From Streptomyces sp. NBC_00433 (GTDB lineage Bacteria > Actinomycetota > Actinomycetes > Streptomycetales > Streptomycetaceae), in the NCBI GenBank assembly GCA_036015235.1, contig CP107926.1, positions 2,418,001 to 2,482,000 of the forward strand: a DNA stretch of 64,000 nucleotides, written 5' to 3'. A model generated the notes under the pieces. That model was not told the DNA's origin, ran no database searches, and was given only the letters and a program-made list of their open reading frames with translations. A program made the translations under genes and the position numbers. Numbering within the stretch: position 1 is the first letter of the stretch; the number at the start of each line of letters is the position of its first letter. This document shows positions 1-8,703 of the stretch, piece after piece.

Positions 1-2
1 GC

Positions 3-1649
3 GACCGGCTGGTCGACCTGTCCGGCCGCCAGGACCTGCTCGTCACCTGCCGTCCCGGCACCCGCAGCGGCGCACCGGCTGCCTACTTTCCCAGGCTGGC
101 GGAGATCGAGTTCGATGCCAAGCTGTTCGAGCCCCTCCAGCCCCACCAGGTCCACCCGCGGATCGTGGGCGACGAAGAACGGTATCCCGCCGCCTGGGGG
201 GTTCTCGTCCACGAGGCCGCCCACGCGGCTCACTCCGTGTGGGAGGAGCCGGCCGGTGCGGACCCGCGCGTCGTCGAGGCCGCGCTCCTGCTGGAGGAGA
301 GCCGCATCGAGGGCGCCCATCTGATCAGGCGGCCCACCGACCGCACGTACCTGCGCACCAGTGCCCGGACGCTGGTCATGCCCGACATCGCCAGCCCCGC
401 CTTCCAGGGCGTCGAGCAGGCCGCCAGTGTGGCGGCCCTGATGCTGGGGCGCCGGGACGCCGGCATCCTGGATGCCGGCGAGACCAAAGCCGTCGCCGAC
501 CTGTGCGAAAGAGTTCTGGGCACCGACCTGTTGGCCACCCTCACCGGCGTCTGGACCGCGGCCCACCGGTGCGCCGACCACGACGCCGCCACCATGCTCG
601 CGCACGCCCAGGACTGGTGCGACGCCCTGGACACCGCAGGCCCTGCCCTGCCCGCCGCGCCGGAAGACCTCACCGATCTGCTGTCCGGCGCCGTGGCGGT
701 CGTCCTGGACAACATGGCCGCCAACGACGCGGCCGACCTTGCGGCACAGGCTGCCGCGGCCAACGCCGTGGCCGCGCAGTCCCGGGACCGCGCCCAGCAG
801 GCCGGCCGGCGACGCAAGGCCGCCGCCACCGCCAAGTCGGTCTTCAATCCACGCGGCACCACCGTCAGCCCCGACGGCACACCGGCGCCCTCCAGCAACC
901 CGATCACCGGCACCCGCAAGCCCACCGCCGCCGAGCAGAGCGCCGCCGCGCGCCTGAGCCGCGCCCTTCGCGCCGCCGCCTACCGCGAACGCACCGAGGA
1001 ACGGACCACCAGCCCCACCCCGCCCGGCCGCCTCAACATGCGCCAAGCCCTCGCCCGCGACGCCCAGCGCGCCGCCGGCGCGGTGCCCACCGCGGAGCCG
1101 TTCACCCAAACTCGCCGCCGCACCTCCCCCACCCCACCGCTGCGCGTGGGGATCGCGGTCGATGTCTCGGGCTCCATGTCGGCCGCCTGCAAACCCGTCG
1201 CATCCGCTGCGTGGATCGTGGCCCGCGCAGCAGCCCTGACCGACCCCGACTCCCGCACCGCCACCATCGCCTACGACATGAATCTGACCGCACTGACCCG
1301 ACCCACCCACCGGGCACCAGACCGCGTGACAACGTTCAATGCCGACGGCGGCAACCACAACCTCGGCGACGCCATCGACGCACTCGACCACGGTCTCGAC
1401 CTCAGCCGCCCCGGCACCGGCCGCCTCCTCGTGATCGTCACCGACGCCCAGTACACCGGCGGCGAAACCGCTCAAGCCCTCACCCGCATCAAACGCCTCA
1501 CCGCCGCCGGCTGCGCCGTACTCCAGCTCACCCTCAGCGCGAACTCCCGCCACCTGCCGGGGACCACTCCGCTCCACCTGCCCCGGCCCTCCAGTGCCCC
1601 CGCCGCCATCGCCAAGGCCGCCACCGACGCTATCCGCAGAACACGCTGA
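3..1649 (+). CDS. vWA-domain protein with HExxH-like motif, 5' end outside window
   Basis: The frame is open from the left edge, so the gene starts upstream; a GTG at 165 is only the first start inside the window. An HEAAH motif (about 201-215) resembles a zinc-metallopeptidase helix. The middle is rich in Ala and Arg and probably a linker. The C-terminal third is a von Willebrand factor A domain with a MIDAS-like DVSGSMS motif (about 1159-1180) and a later VTDAQ strand. This layout fits the VWA-like/putative metallopeptidase (DUF2201-like) family, which usually sits next to a MoxR-type ATPase; any such partner lies outside the window. The last 280 bases have a diverged copy at 47589-47868. 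Function is unknown; metal-dependent scaffold or peptidase activity is inference. Confidence 0.75.
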   Translation, partial: DRLVDLSGRQDLLVTCRPGTRSGAPAAYFPRLAEIEFDAKLFEPLQPHQVHPRIVGDEERYPAAWGVLVHEAAHAAHSVWEEPAGADPRVVEAALLLEESRIEGAHLIRRPTDRTYLRTSARTLVMPDIASPAFQGVEQAASVAALMLGRRDAGILDAGETKAVADLCERVLGTDLLATLTGVWTAAHRCADHDAATMLAHAQDWCDALDTAGPALPAAPEDLTDLLSGAVAVVLDNMAANDAADLAAQAAAANAVAAQSRDRAQQAGRRRKAAATAKSVFNPRGTTVSPDGTPAPSSNPITGTRKPTAAEQSAAARLSRALRAAAYRERTEERTTSPTPPGRLNMRQALARDAQRAAGAVPTAEPFTQTRRRTSPTPPLRVGIAVDVSGSMSAACKPVASAAWIVARAAALTDPDSRTATIAYDMNLTALTRPTHRAPDRVTTFNADGGNHNLGDAIDALDHGLDLSRPGTGRLLVIVTDAQYTGGETAQALTRIKRLTAAGCAVLQLTLSANSRHLPGTTPLHLPRPSSAPAAIAKAATDAIRRTR

Positions 1650-1960
1650 GACGCCGTCACACGACCACGATGATCAGACGCAGAAGCCCCTATCCGCCAA
1701 CGCGCCGTCCCCCGAACCAACTCACGTTCGAGTGACGACGCGTTCGTCTGCGGCAGACAACCTGCACCACCCCCTCGACGCGACTTTGTGATCCATGCTC
1801 CGTGCGCGACGCCGCGTCGGCGTGCGGCGCAGCTCATCGCAGCCAGGCCGCCTGGCATCCGCCAAACGGCCCCCTGCACTCACTACCAGCACACCCGTCC
1901 GCGCCACCCGCTGACCGCGCACCGCCGACAGACGGGCCGGCGCCGCGCACGAAAGGCATC
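1650..1960. other. Intergenic stretch between vWA and DUF6884-like genes
   Basis: No convincing gene on either strand. The matching gap in the second copy (47869-47955) is only about 87 bases, so one copy gained or lost roughly 220 bases here. A segment starting near 1891 is shared by both copies. Confidence 0.5.
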
Positions 1961-2103
1961 ATCTGCACCCGCTCACCGTCACCGGGGCCCGCATCCTCGC
2001 CGACCACGACCACGGCACCGTCACCGGACACCCCGCCGCCCTGGCACGGCTCCACGCCGACGGCCTGATCACCGACCGCCAACCCGGCGGCGGCACCCAC
2101 CAG

Positions 2104-3036
2104 ATGACGGACGCCGGCCGAGCAGCGTACGAACAATGGGAGGCCAACTACGGCCCGCCCGTGCCAGCTCCCGCAACCGGCGTGCTGCCCAAACTCCCCG
2201 GACGACAGCACGACGCGATCCTCGCCGCCGCCCACCGCCCCGACCACCTGCTCCCCGGCATCGGCAGCGGCGCACCGGAGTCCTTCAATCAGCGGACGCT
2301 CGCCGCCGTGCACGCCGCCGGCTACGCCGACATGCGACCCTCCACGTACGCAGCCCTCGACGGCACTTACGAGCAGACCCGCCGCCCCCTCTATCTGACC
2401 CCTGCGGGCCGCGAGTACGCTCGCCAGCGCGGCAACATCCCCTGCTCACGGCGCCGCATCGTGATCATCGCCTGCGGCTCCGCCAAGGCCAAGCCGTCGT
2501 GGGACAAGTTCGGCTACCGGGACGTCATCCCGGCCGGCCGGCTCTACACCGGCCCTTACCACCGCTCCCTTCGGCTCGCTGCCGACGCCCTGACCGACCA
2601 GACCCTGATCCGGATCCTGTCAGCACGGCACGGCCTGGTCCCCCTGAGCCGACCACTGTTCCCCTACGACACCCGGCTCGGCAACCAGGACGCCATCACC
2701 CCTGAGCAGATGGCCCGCCACACCGCCGCGCTCGACCTGGACGACGCCCACGTCATCTTCCTCGGCGGCCGGGACTACGCACGCTTGCTCAAACAGTCCG
2801 TACCCCACGCCCTGACACCGCTCACCGGCGGACTCGGCGACCAACGAGCCCAGTGCCACGCCGTCGCCCGCTCGGCCGACCTCGCCAGCGCGTGGTGGAC
2901 CATCGCAGCCCGGCTGACAGACCACGGGTACGAAGGCTCGCCCACGGTCGAGTCGCTACAGGCCCAGACACCGCCGCTTCCACCAGCCGGCTCCCGCCAA
3001 CCTGGAGCGAGCCAGGGCCGCGGGGCACGGCGGTAG
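2104..3036 (+). CDS. DUF6884-like protein
   Basis: The protein begins with a region resembling a winged-helix segment. From about residue 119 it carries a conserved domain with IVIIACGS, a YRDVIPAGxLYTGPYH block and an ILSARHGL block, followed by FPYDTRLG. This matches my memory of DUF6884-type proteins, a family of unknown function in actinobacterial accessory DNA. The annotated ATG (2104) is ATC in the related copy near 48112. The frame is open upstream to a stop at 1912-1914, and coding-like similarity between the copies runs from about 1951. The real start is therefore probably upstream, perhaps a CTG near 1963. It follows the vWA gene, and the two are duplicated together later in the window. 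Confidence 0.65.
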   Translation: MTDAGRAAYEQWEANYGPPVPAPATGVLPKLPGRQHDAILAAAHRPDHLLPGIGSGAPESFNQRTLAAVHAAGYADMRPSTYAALDGTYEQTRRPLYLTPAGREYARQRGNIPCSRRRIVIIACGSAKAKPSWDKFGYRDVIPAGRLYTGPYHRSLRLAADALTDQTLIRILSARHGLVPLSRPLFPYDTRLGNQDAITPEQMARHTAALDLDDAHVIFLGGRDYARLLKQSVPHALTPLTGGLGDQRAQCHAVARSADLASAWWTIAARLTDHGYEGSPTVESLQAQTPPLPPAGSRQPGASQGRGARR

Positions 3037-3277
3037 TCACCCCGCGCCCGACCTGTCGGGCGCACTGATTGACCCGTGGCTGCTTCCAGGAGACCTCGCC
3101 GCAACGCGACACGGATCCCGGCGGTGAGCTGCTGCTTCGTACATCGGATCTACGTGCTCCTAGGGCCGTCACGCTGCTGACCAGAATGACTCCAGCGCTT
3201 GTCATCGGTGTTCTGTGGTGTGGGTGGGACTGGCGGTGTAGCGTCACGGCTAGCTGTCATGGTTCCGAAGTACCGGT

Positions 3278-3306
3278 CGCCCGTGAGCGTGTGCACGGGC
3301 GATTTT
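3278..3306 (+). terminator. Hairpin plus T-run ahead of the cold-shock gene
   Basis: Two 8-base arms (3278-3285 and 3294-3301) pair perfectly across an 8-base loop and are followed by ATTTTG. It looks like an intrinsic terminator of upstream transcription, or an attenuator-like element in the long leader of the cold-shock gene. Sequence alone does not decide. Confidence 0.5.
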
Positions 3307-3392
3307 GCTGTTCACAACCTCTGAGGACCAGACGACCACCTCCGGTTCCCGCACGGTGCGGAAACCGACTTCGAACCCCCTTGGAGGGTGAC

Positions 3393-3596
3393 ATGGCCAG
3401 CGGAACCGTCAAGTGGTTCAACTCGGAAAAGGGCTTCGGCTTCATCGAGCAGGACGGCGGAGGCCCGGACGTCTTCGCCCACTACTCCAACATCGCCAGT
3501 TCCGGCTACCGAGAGCTCCAGGAAGGCCAGAAGGTGAACTTCGACGTCACCCAGGGCCAGAAGGGACCCCAGGCGGAGAACATCACCCCCGCCTGA
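3393..3596 (+). CDS. Cold-shock protein, CspA family
   Basis: A 67-residue single cold-shock (OB-fold) domain that binds single-stranded nucleic acid and acts in the cytoplasm as an RNA chaperone. The RNP1-like KGFGFIEQ and RNP2-like VFAHYS motifs are both present, as is the opening [13 protein letters not shown] pattern. The length is normal for the family. The ATG at 3393 is preceded by a good GGAGG (3383-3387). A long leader with a hairpin lies upstream and a strong terminator downstream, so it is a single-gene unit. Streptomyces carry many paralogues, so no specific gene symbol is given. Confidence 0.95.
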   Translation: MASGTVKWFNSEKGFGFIEQDGGGPDVFAHYSNIASSGYRELQEGQKVNFDVTQGQKGPQAENITPA

Positions 3597-3611
3597 CCCT
3601 GCACGCTGCAC

Positions 3612-3646
3612 AGCGCCCGCCCCGCGCCACTTGCTGGGCGGGCGCT
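3612..3646 (+). terminator. Terminator of the cold-shock gene
   Basis: Two perfectly complementary 11-base arms (3612-3622, 3636-3646) with a 13-base loop lie 15 bases after the stop codon. There is no strong U-run, as is usual in Streptomyces. Confidence 0.8.
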
Positions 3647-4079
3647 ATGCGTTCGCAAAGCCGCTCGTTCTTTCGGGGGCAGCCCCCTAAACGACCCCAC
3701 TTCGGCTTTTACCAGCCGCACGCGAAATCATTCGGGAGCGGTAACGTGCATCACCGACTGGAATCCCTCTAGGCTGTAAACGTCCCCCCGGGGGCCGGCG
3801 GCAGTGCCGTCTGACAGTGCCCGGTCGTCCACCCCCCCCCCCCCCGGACGGCCGGGCACACCCACTCTGCTGGTGATCACCGGGCATGGCATGCGCCTGA
3901 TGCGGCGGGAACACCAGTCGTGTACCACCGGCCGCCCGCACCTCCGGCTCGACGTGCAGAGCCCCACGGCCGGCGCGTAGCCGGTCATCTGGCCGTTCCC
4001 GAGAACTGCAGGCGGCTTCTCCCCGGCCGAAGCGCCGACGTCCGATGCAGACACCGGCCTCCGGGGCATACTCGAACCC
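3647..4079. other. Non-coding stretch with a 14-base C homopolymer
   Basis: No gene supported. A run of 14 C (3832-3845) lies in the middle. Confidence 0.5.
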
Positions 4080-4421
4080 ATGGATGCCAGGGAGCGTTAC
4101 GCAGACCGGCGCCCCTACGATGTGCCCGGTTCGCTCAGCGAGCTGACGGGCCCGGCAAGCGGACACGTCACTCTGCCCACGGCTCTGGACTGGTCCCAGC
4201 AGCGCCACTACGACCTCAGCCTCGATAAGGACCGGCGACGGTTGTACGAGACCGTCATCCGGGAAGCCTGCGACCCGGCCGATCTTCGCCGCTTCCTGAA
4301 CGCCGGCCTCCTCCACGACTTGTGGCCGCACCTGTGGCTTCCCGCCCGGCCGAAGGCTGTGTGGGAGGACCGGTTCCCCGAACTCAAAGCCCCCGCTGGG
4401 AGCCGGACGCCGCCCGACTGA
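4080..4421 (+). CDS. Small conserved actinobacterial protein (113 aa)
   Basis: It reads MDARERYADRRPYDVP, then a central LDWSQQRHYDLSLD block and a C-terminal LWPHLWLPARPKAVWE block. I recall this pattern from small soluble proteins in Streptomyces accessory DNA, often annotated only as hypothetical and sometimes next to an AbiEii-type nucleotidyltransferase. No such partner is present here. No membrane segment or signal peptide is seen. The family assignment comes from memory of similar sequences and the function is unknown. Confidence 0.6.
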   Translation: MDARERYADRRPYDVPGSLSELTGPASGHVTLPTALDWSQQRHYDLSLDKDRRRLYETVIREACDPADLRRFLNAGLLHDLWPHLWLPARPKAVWEDRFPELKAPAGSRTPPD

Positions 4422-4743
4422 CTCCCCCTCCGCGGCTAGGGTCACGGTTCCGGCGCCTTAGCCGAACGGCCCTCCCCACCCCGCTCCCGCACCGCCCGGA
4501 CCGACCCCGCAGTTACTCCGCCGGGAACGGCCGCGCAACAGTCCCGGGGCAAACAGGTGCGGGCATGGACCGGTAACTCCCGGGCCCTACATCAGGCTGG
4601 CGTGCTCTCACGCCGTGGCCCAATTGCGGTGCGGCTCGAACCATCCTTGATCCAGGTACCAGGCCAAACCACAGAGGGCGTTCACAACATGGCCGCCAAC
4701 CAGTGCCCGTACGGGGTCCACCGGTGCTCTTACGGCCAGCCTG
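4422..4743. other. Intergenic stretch
   Basis: Short frames here have no recognisable family and poor start contexts; no feature is supported. It separates a plus-strand gene from the 3' end of a minus-strand gene. Confidence 0.4.
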
Positions 4744-5787
4744 TCAGGCCGTCTGAGCTCCGGCGGGGAAGGTCGCCAAATGGGCGGCGAGACCCGTGAG
4801 GCTGCTGAAGATCGGCGTGTTGAATTCCTTGTCCAGGTGGGCTCGGTTCACTGCGGCGTCCCATGCTTTCTTGTCCGTAACAACCGCGTCGCAATAAGGA
4901 ATGGCGATCGACAAGGCAGCTATGTCGCGCAAATCGTTGATCGTCCAGTCCCGCTGCACGTCCCGGAGGTAATGGAACTGCATCATCGTGACCACTTTGC
5001 GCGATGGAAGTGCCATGAGGAAGCCAGTAAAATCCGCCTTGCTATGAAACGGCGTCCGATTTTTGGTGAACCCGGCACTGAGGAGCGCTTGGACGTAGTG
5101 GTCTTCCATCTCAAAGTAGAACTGGCGGGCGCAGATGGCGTCCATCGGGCGGGTAGCGACGTCGGGGACGGTGCGCAGCGTGTTGATCATGACATTGAAG
5201 TCGGCGAGCTGGGCATCCGCTATGCGGCGGGCCGCATACGGGTCATAACTCGGGATCGCGGAGCGGAGGGTCGCCGTCGGGCCCCTCAAGACCCAGTACT
5301 CCGTAGTCGCGTTGGCCGACTTCTCGATCTCAGAAACTGACATTCCCACGCGGGCCTCGAACTCCCGGCGGTTTTCCTCCGTGATCCCGTTCAGCACCAT
5401 TCGCTGGACCTGGCCGAACGCAAATCCCGCGCCAATTCCAAATTTCGGTACCTTCACGGGGAAGGCGGGGCGACCGAATCGACGGTTGAGTTCACGAGCT
5501 AATTCCTCGTCGAGGATCTTCGGCTCGGGCGCCATGGTGATGAACCTGGAAAGCAAGGCCATAGCGTCCGCCGCTCGCTCGCGGTGAGCGTCGCGAGGGT
5601 TTTCGGTGAGCTCCATATAATGCACTGCAGAGAGGGGGAAGGCGACCTCTCCCCGCTCGACGAGTCCTCGTAGCTGATTCAAGACCGCGACGTGATCGGG
5701 CCTCTGAGGGACGCCGGTGAGGGCGTCCCCGAGCGCATACCAGTGGTTGAGGTCCAGATAGACCATGCAGGGAAGGGCTGTTGCCAT
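4744..5787 (-). CDS. PIN-like domain protein, putative ribonuclease
   Basis: A 347-residue protein. The N-terminal VYLDLNHWYALG (Asp12) and a later AVHYMELTE segment look like the first acidic positions of a PIN nuclease. Near the C terminus DIAALSIA and YCDAVVTDK (about residues 285-306, Asp300 and Asp305) fit the last acidic cluster. The middle is a large helical insertion, so it is much longer than VapC toxins (about 130 residues). No antitoxin-like small gene is adjacent, so it may act as a stand-alone effector. No clear Shine-Dalgarno precedes the ATG, so the transcript may be leaderless. Metal-dependent RNA cleavage is inferred from the motif pattern. Confidence 0.6.
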   Translation of the reverse strand: MATALPCMVYLDLNHWYALGDALTGVPQRPDHVAVLNQLRGLVERGEVAFPLSAVHYMELTENPRDAHRERAADAMALLSRFITMAPEPKILDEELARELNRRFGRPAFPVKVPKFGIGAGFAFGQVQRMVLNGITEENRREFEARVGMSVSEIEKSANATTEYWVLRGPTATLRSAIPSYDPYAARRIADAQLADFNVMINTLRTVPDVATRPMDAICARQFYFEMEDHYVQALLSAGFTKNRTPFHSKADFTGFLMALPSRKVVTMMQFHYLRDVQRDWTINDLRDIAALSIAIPYCDAVVTDKKAWDAAVNRAHLDKEFNTPIFSSLTGLAAHLATFPAGAQTA

Positions 5788-6269
5788 GCTGTGATGATAT
5801 GACGCCTCACCGGCACGAGTGTCCTAATTTCTCCTCCAGACGACGCCTTCGGTGACGCGCTCCCTGGCCCAGACCTTGCCGACCTACGACAGGGAACCCA
5901 CCGCCACCCGCCCATTTTTGGCCACGATGTCCTGCGGGTTCCAGTCGAGACGCCTTCAGGAATCCCGGAACCTGTCGGTTTCCAGGCCGGACGCAGCCGT
6001 CTCCATTGCAGTTCGATCCCGCCCAGCAGAGCGCCCGCCTTACCCAGAAAGCCGAGCATCCGGCGCCACTCCGGGCCTTCATGATCGCTGGTGGCGTTCT
6101 CCCCCTGCCGGGCCGATGGACTGGTGGTCAACGAGGTGGAGGATTCGAGCGATCCAAGCGCCCGCCGCCTCAGCAGCCTACGAAGTCAGGCCGGCACGCC
6201 ACCAGGCTACAATCCGCTACGATCCGTCACTGAAAGTGTTGACAGCGTAGGCGATGGAGAGAAGGCACT
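5788..6269. other. Divergent intergenic region
   Basis: It holds the promoters of the flanking divergent genes, but no element can be assigned firmly. A TTGACA (6239-6244) is too close to the GTG at 6270 to work with a normal -10 and leader. Confidence 0.4.
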
Positions 6270-7448
6270 GTGGGGGCGCCATTGCGAGCCGACCGCCTGC
6301 GGCAGATCTCGCCTGATGCGGCGGACGACTACATGACGCTGCAGCTGCTTGCCGCGGGACTGGCTGGCATCCAGAGCCGGCAGAGCGACGCGCAGTGGAA
6401 CGCCCCCGACGGCCGCTCTTCCGCTACGGGTTTCCCTCCCGCGTGGAACGCGGGGATGAACCGCCTGTGGTGGAGGGCCTTGGAGAGCGGACAGCGTTGC
6501 GTGGCCAGCCACATGGACGTACTGCAGTGGTGCCGCCTGCCGCTGGAGGAGTGGCCTATCGCTCTGGATGTCAGGGCCAGCGATGCGGAACTTCGGCTGC
6601 TGGAGGACGGCCGGCCGACCGCATTCGCCGACCAGGCGGCTCGGTTAATGCTGTCGAGGGACCCCGAGGCAGAGCTGGTGGAGAACCGCTGTTTCGAACT
6701 CCTGCTGACGGTAGCGGACCGCAACTCGCGGGACGAGGCCGCGGTGCAAAGCGCGTACGTGGATCTGAGAGGCTTCTTGATCCAGCACCCTGTGGCGTCT
6801 GACCTGCTCTTCCAGGAGCTGCTGCGTCGCTATCGCGCCAAGGACGGGCAGGGGCAGCCGTGGCTGAAGCAGTGGTTCCTACACGCCTACACCCCTCGGC
6901 CGGCGGTGGGGAGAGCGTCTCTCAGGGTCTGCGACGAGTGCGCGAACCCGCTGGCGGACGGGCAGAGCAATTGCGGGACCGCGGGCTGCTCGGGTGCCCC
7001 GAAGCGACAGGAATTCACGACGATGTCGGAGTATTACGTGCAGCGGCGGGGAGTGCGCCGGTTTCTGCATGACCCGGGCCTGGCGGAACAGAGGGTTCTG
7101 GATGCTCTTGAGCCTGCGCTCGGCCGGCGGCTGCACCCGTGGTGGGGCATGGACGCGGTGGATGCCGCGGTCGATTTCGACGGTGTCGGCCCCATGGGCA
7201 CGGGTGAGTGGTGGGCCGCGGACGTCAAGGACCATGCGAGCGCGACGTTGCTCGGTCGCTCCTTTCGGTGGGACGAGCGTGCCAAGGCCCGAAGGCGGCT
7301 GCTGGTGATCGCCCAGCACCGCTTCGAGCGAGCCGGCTATCTCGATGACCTGCTGCGCGAGATGGACGGCCGGGTCAAGGGCGTGGAAGTGATGAGCGAA
7401 GAGGCTTTCATCAGCGCCGTCCTGCGGCGTGCCGGAGCCGAGGGCTGA
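6270..7448 (+). CDS. Zinc-ribbon/REase-fold protein resembling a pPIWI-RE island accessory
   Basis: A 392-residue protein with a helical N-terminal half. A four-cysteine zinc ribbon follows at about residues 219-235 (CDEC, then CGTAGC). The C-terminal domain has LHPWWGMDAVDAAVDF and WWAADVKDHA, which look like the D and DxK positions of a restriction-endonuclease fold. This order resembles the REase partner in pPIWI-RE three-gene islands (Burroughs and colleagues), but a pPIWI-RE protein and a DinG-type helicase are not in the window. GTG start with GGAG upstream. Its stop overlaps the next start by one base (TGATG), so the pair is translationally coupled. The family name is tentative. Confidence 0.5.
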   Translation: MGAPLRADRLRQISPDAADDYMTLQLLAAGLAGIQSRQSDAQWNAPDGRSSATGFPPAWNAGMNRLWWRALESGQRCVASHMDVLQWCRLPLEEWPIALDVRASDAELRLLEDGRPTAFADQAARLMLSRDPEAELVENRCFELLLTVADRNSRDEAAVQSAYVDLRGFLIQHPVASDLLFQELLRRYRAKDGQGQPWLKQWFLHAYTPRPAVGRASLRVCDECANPLADGQSNCGTAGCSGAPKRQEFTTMSEYYVQRRGVRRFLHDPGLAEQRVLDALEPALGRRLHPWWGMDAVDAAVDFDGVGPMGTGEWWAADVKDHASATLLGRSFRWDERAKARRRLLVIAQHRFERAGYLDDLLREMDGRVKGVEVMSEEAFISAVLRRAGAEG

Positions 7449-8095
7449 TGGCACGGGAGATCGACGCCTGGCAAGCTCGCCTGGCGGAAGAGGCGAAAGC
7501 CACGGGCGTAGATGCGCTCATGGATGCGCTGCCGATCTCGGAGTTCTTCCGGGTCGAACTCGGTCTGTTCTTCCTCACCCGCTTCCTGCCCGGACAGCCC
7601 GCCAGCGTCCTTCGCAAGGTGCTCGACGGTTACTTGTCGGCCGGAGCGGGACGCGCTACGCAGCTTCGGAACCTGCGGCGCCGGATGGGGCCGACCGCGC
7701 GCAGTGGCCAGTGGCGCATCCGCCTCAATGAGTACTGCCAGGTGCCCGAGCACCTGCGCCTGTTCGAGCTCGACAGTCTCACCGCCCGCCGGGTCGTGCC
7801 GGGCAGCGTGTTCCGGGCCCGTGGCAGCGCCGTCCTGCCCGAGCGCGAGCAGGTCTATCAGGACGCCCTGGACGATGCGGTGGCCTACCAGAGCAAGGTG
7901 ATGCGCAGCCCTGCTCCGGCCGGCTCTCAGGTGTGGTTCACGCGCAAGGATCAGTCCGTCGCCACCCTGCGGGTCCCGGACTGGATCGAGGACGGTGGCG
8001 AGCCTGCTGCTCTGCACGTCCGCGAGCAGCGCACACGCCGTCCGTTCCCACCGGTGACCGGGGAGGGTCTGTACGGTGACCGGTGTATCTCCTGA
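7448..8095 (+). pseudogene. Partner of the REase-like gene, 3' end removed by IS256
   Basis: About 205 native residues run into the IS256 left end at 8063; the last ten residues and the stop come from the element. The native part is soluble and mixed alpha/beta, with LFFLTRFLPGQPASVL and RLFELDSLTARRVVPG segments. Coupling to the upstream gene suggests a pPIWI-RE island protein of the domain-Y type, but I cannot confirm the family by eye. Right of the IS256 pair (after 11147) the sequence does not continue this reading frame, so the rest was probably lost through an IS-linked deletion. Confidence 0.5.
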
Positions 8096-8110
8096 TCAAG
8101 GAAGCACCTG

Positions 8111-8703
8111 ATGAGCGACGTGATCGCCTCTGTCGAGGCGCATGAGGATGGACGCCCGGTCGAGCTGCCGGCGGATGTGGTGGACGAGCAGTTGATCGGG
8201 CAGCTGGTCGACCGGGCCCGTTCCGGCGGGCTGCAGTTGACCGGTGAGGGCGGGCTGCTGCAGCAGCTGACCAAGCGGGTGCTGGAGTCCGCCCTGGAGG
8301 GCGAGATCACCGACCACCTCGGCTACGAGAAGCACGACCCGGCCGGCGTCGGCAGCGGCAACAGCCGCAATGGTGTGCGGGCCAAGACCGTTCTGACCGA
8401 AGTCGGACCGGTCGAGATCGAGGTGCCCCGCGACCGGGAGGGCAGCTTCGAGCCGCAGATCGTCAAGAAGCGTCAGCGGCGGCTGACCGGCGTCGATGAG
8501 ATGGTGCTGTCCTTGTCTGCCCGGGGCTTGACGCACGGCGATATCTCCGCGCACTTGGCCGAGGTTTACGGCGCCAGCGTTTCCAAGTCGACGATCTCGA
8601 CGATCACCGACAAAGTCATGGACGGCGTGGCCGAATGGCAGAACCGACCCCTCGACCCGGTCTACCCGGTCGTCTTCATCGACTGCGTCCACGTGAAGGT
8701 GCG
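8111..8703 (+). pseudogene. IS256 transposase, N-terminal half
   Basis: Starts MSDVIASVEAHEDG and carries the typical IS256 LTKRVLESALEGEITDHLGY stretch, the GNSRNG motif and VFIDCVHVKVR with the first catalytic Asp. The frame then runs into ISL3. The rest of the protein resumes at 10404 in a matching frame once ISL3 and one copy of its 8-base duplication are removed. It was therefore an intact mutator-type DDE transposase before the second insertion. Confidence 0.9.

Noticed and set aside
6239..6244. TTGACA as a -35 box for the 6270 gene
   Set aside because: A -10 at normal spacing would fall on the ribosome site; there is no room for a leader.
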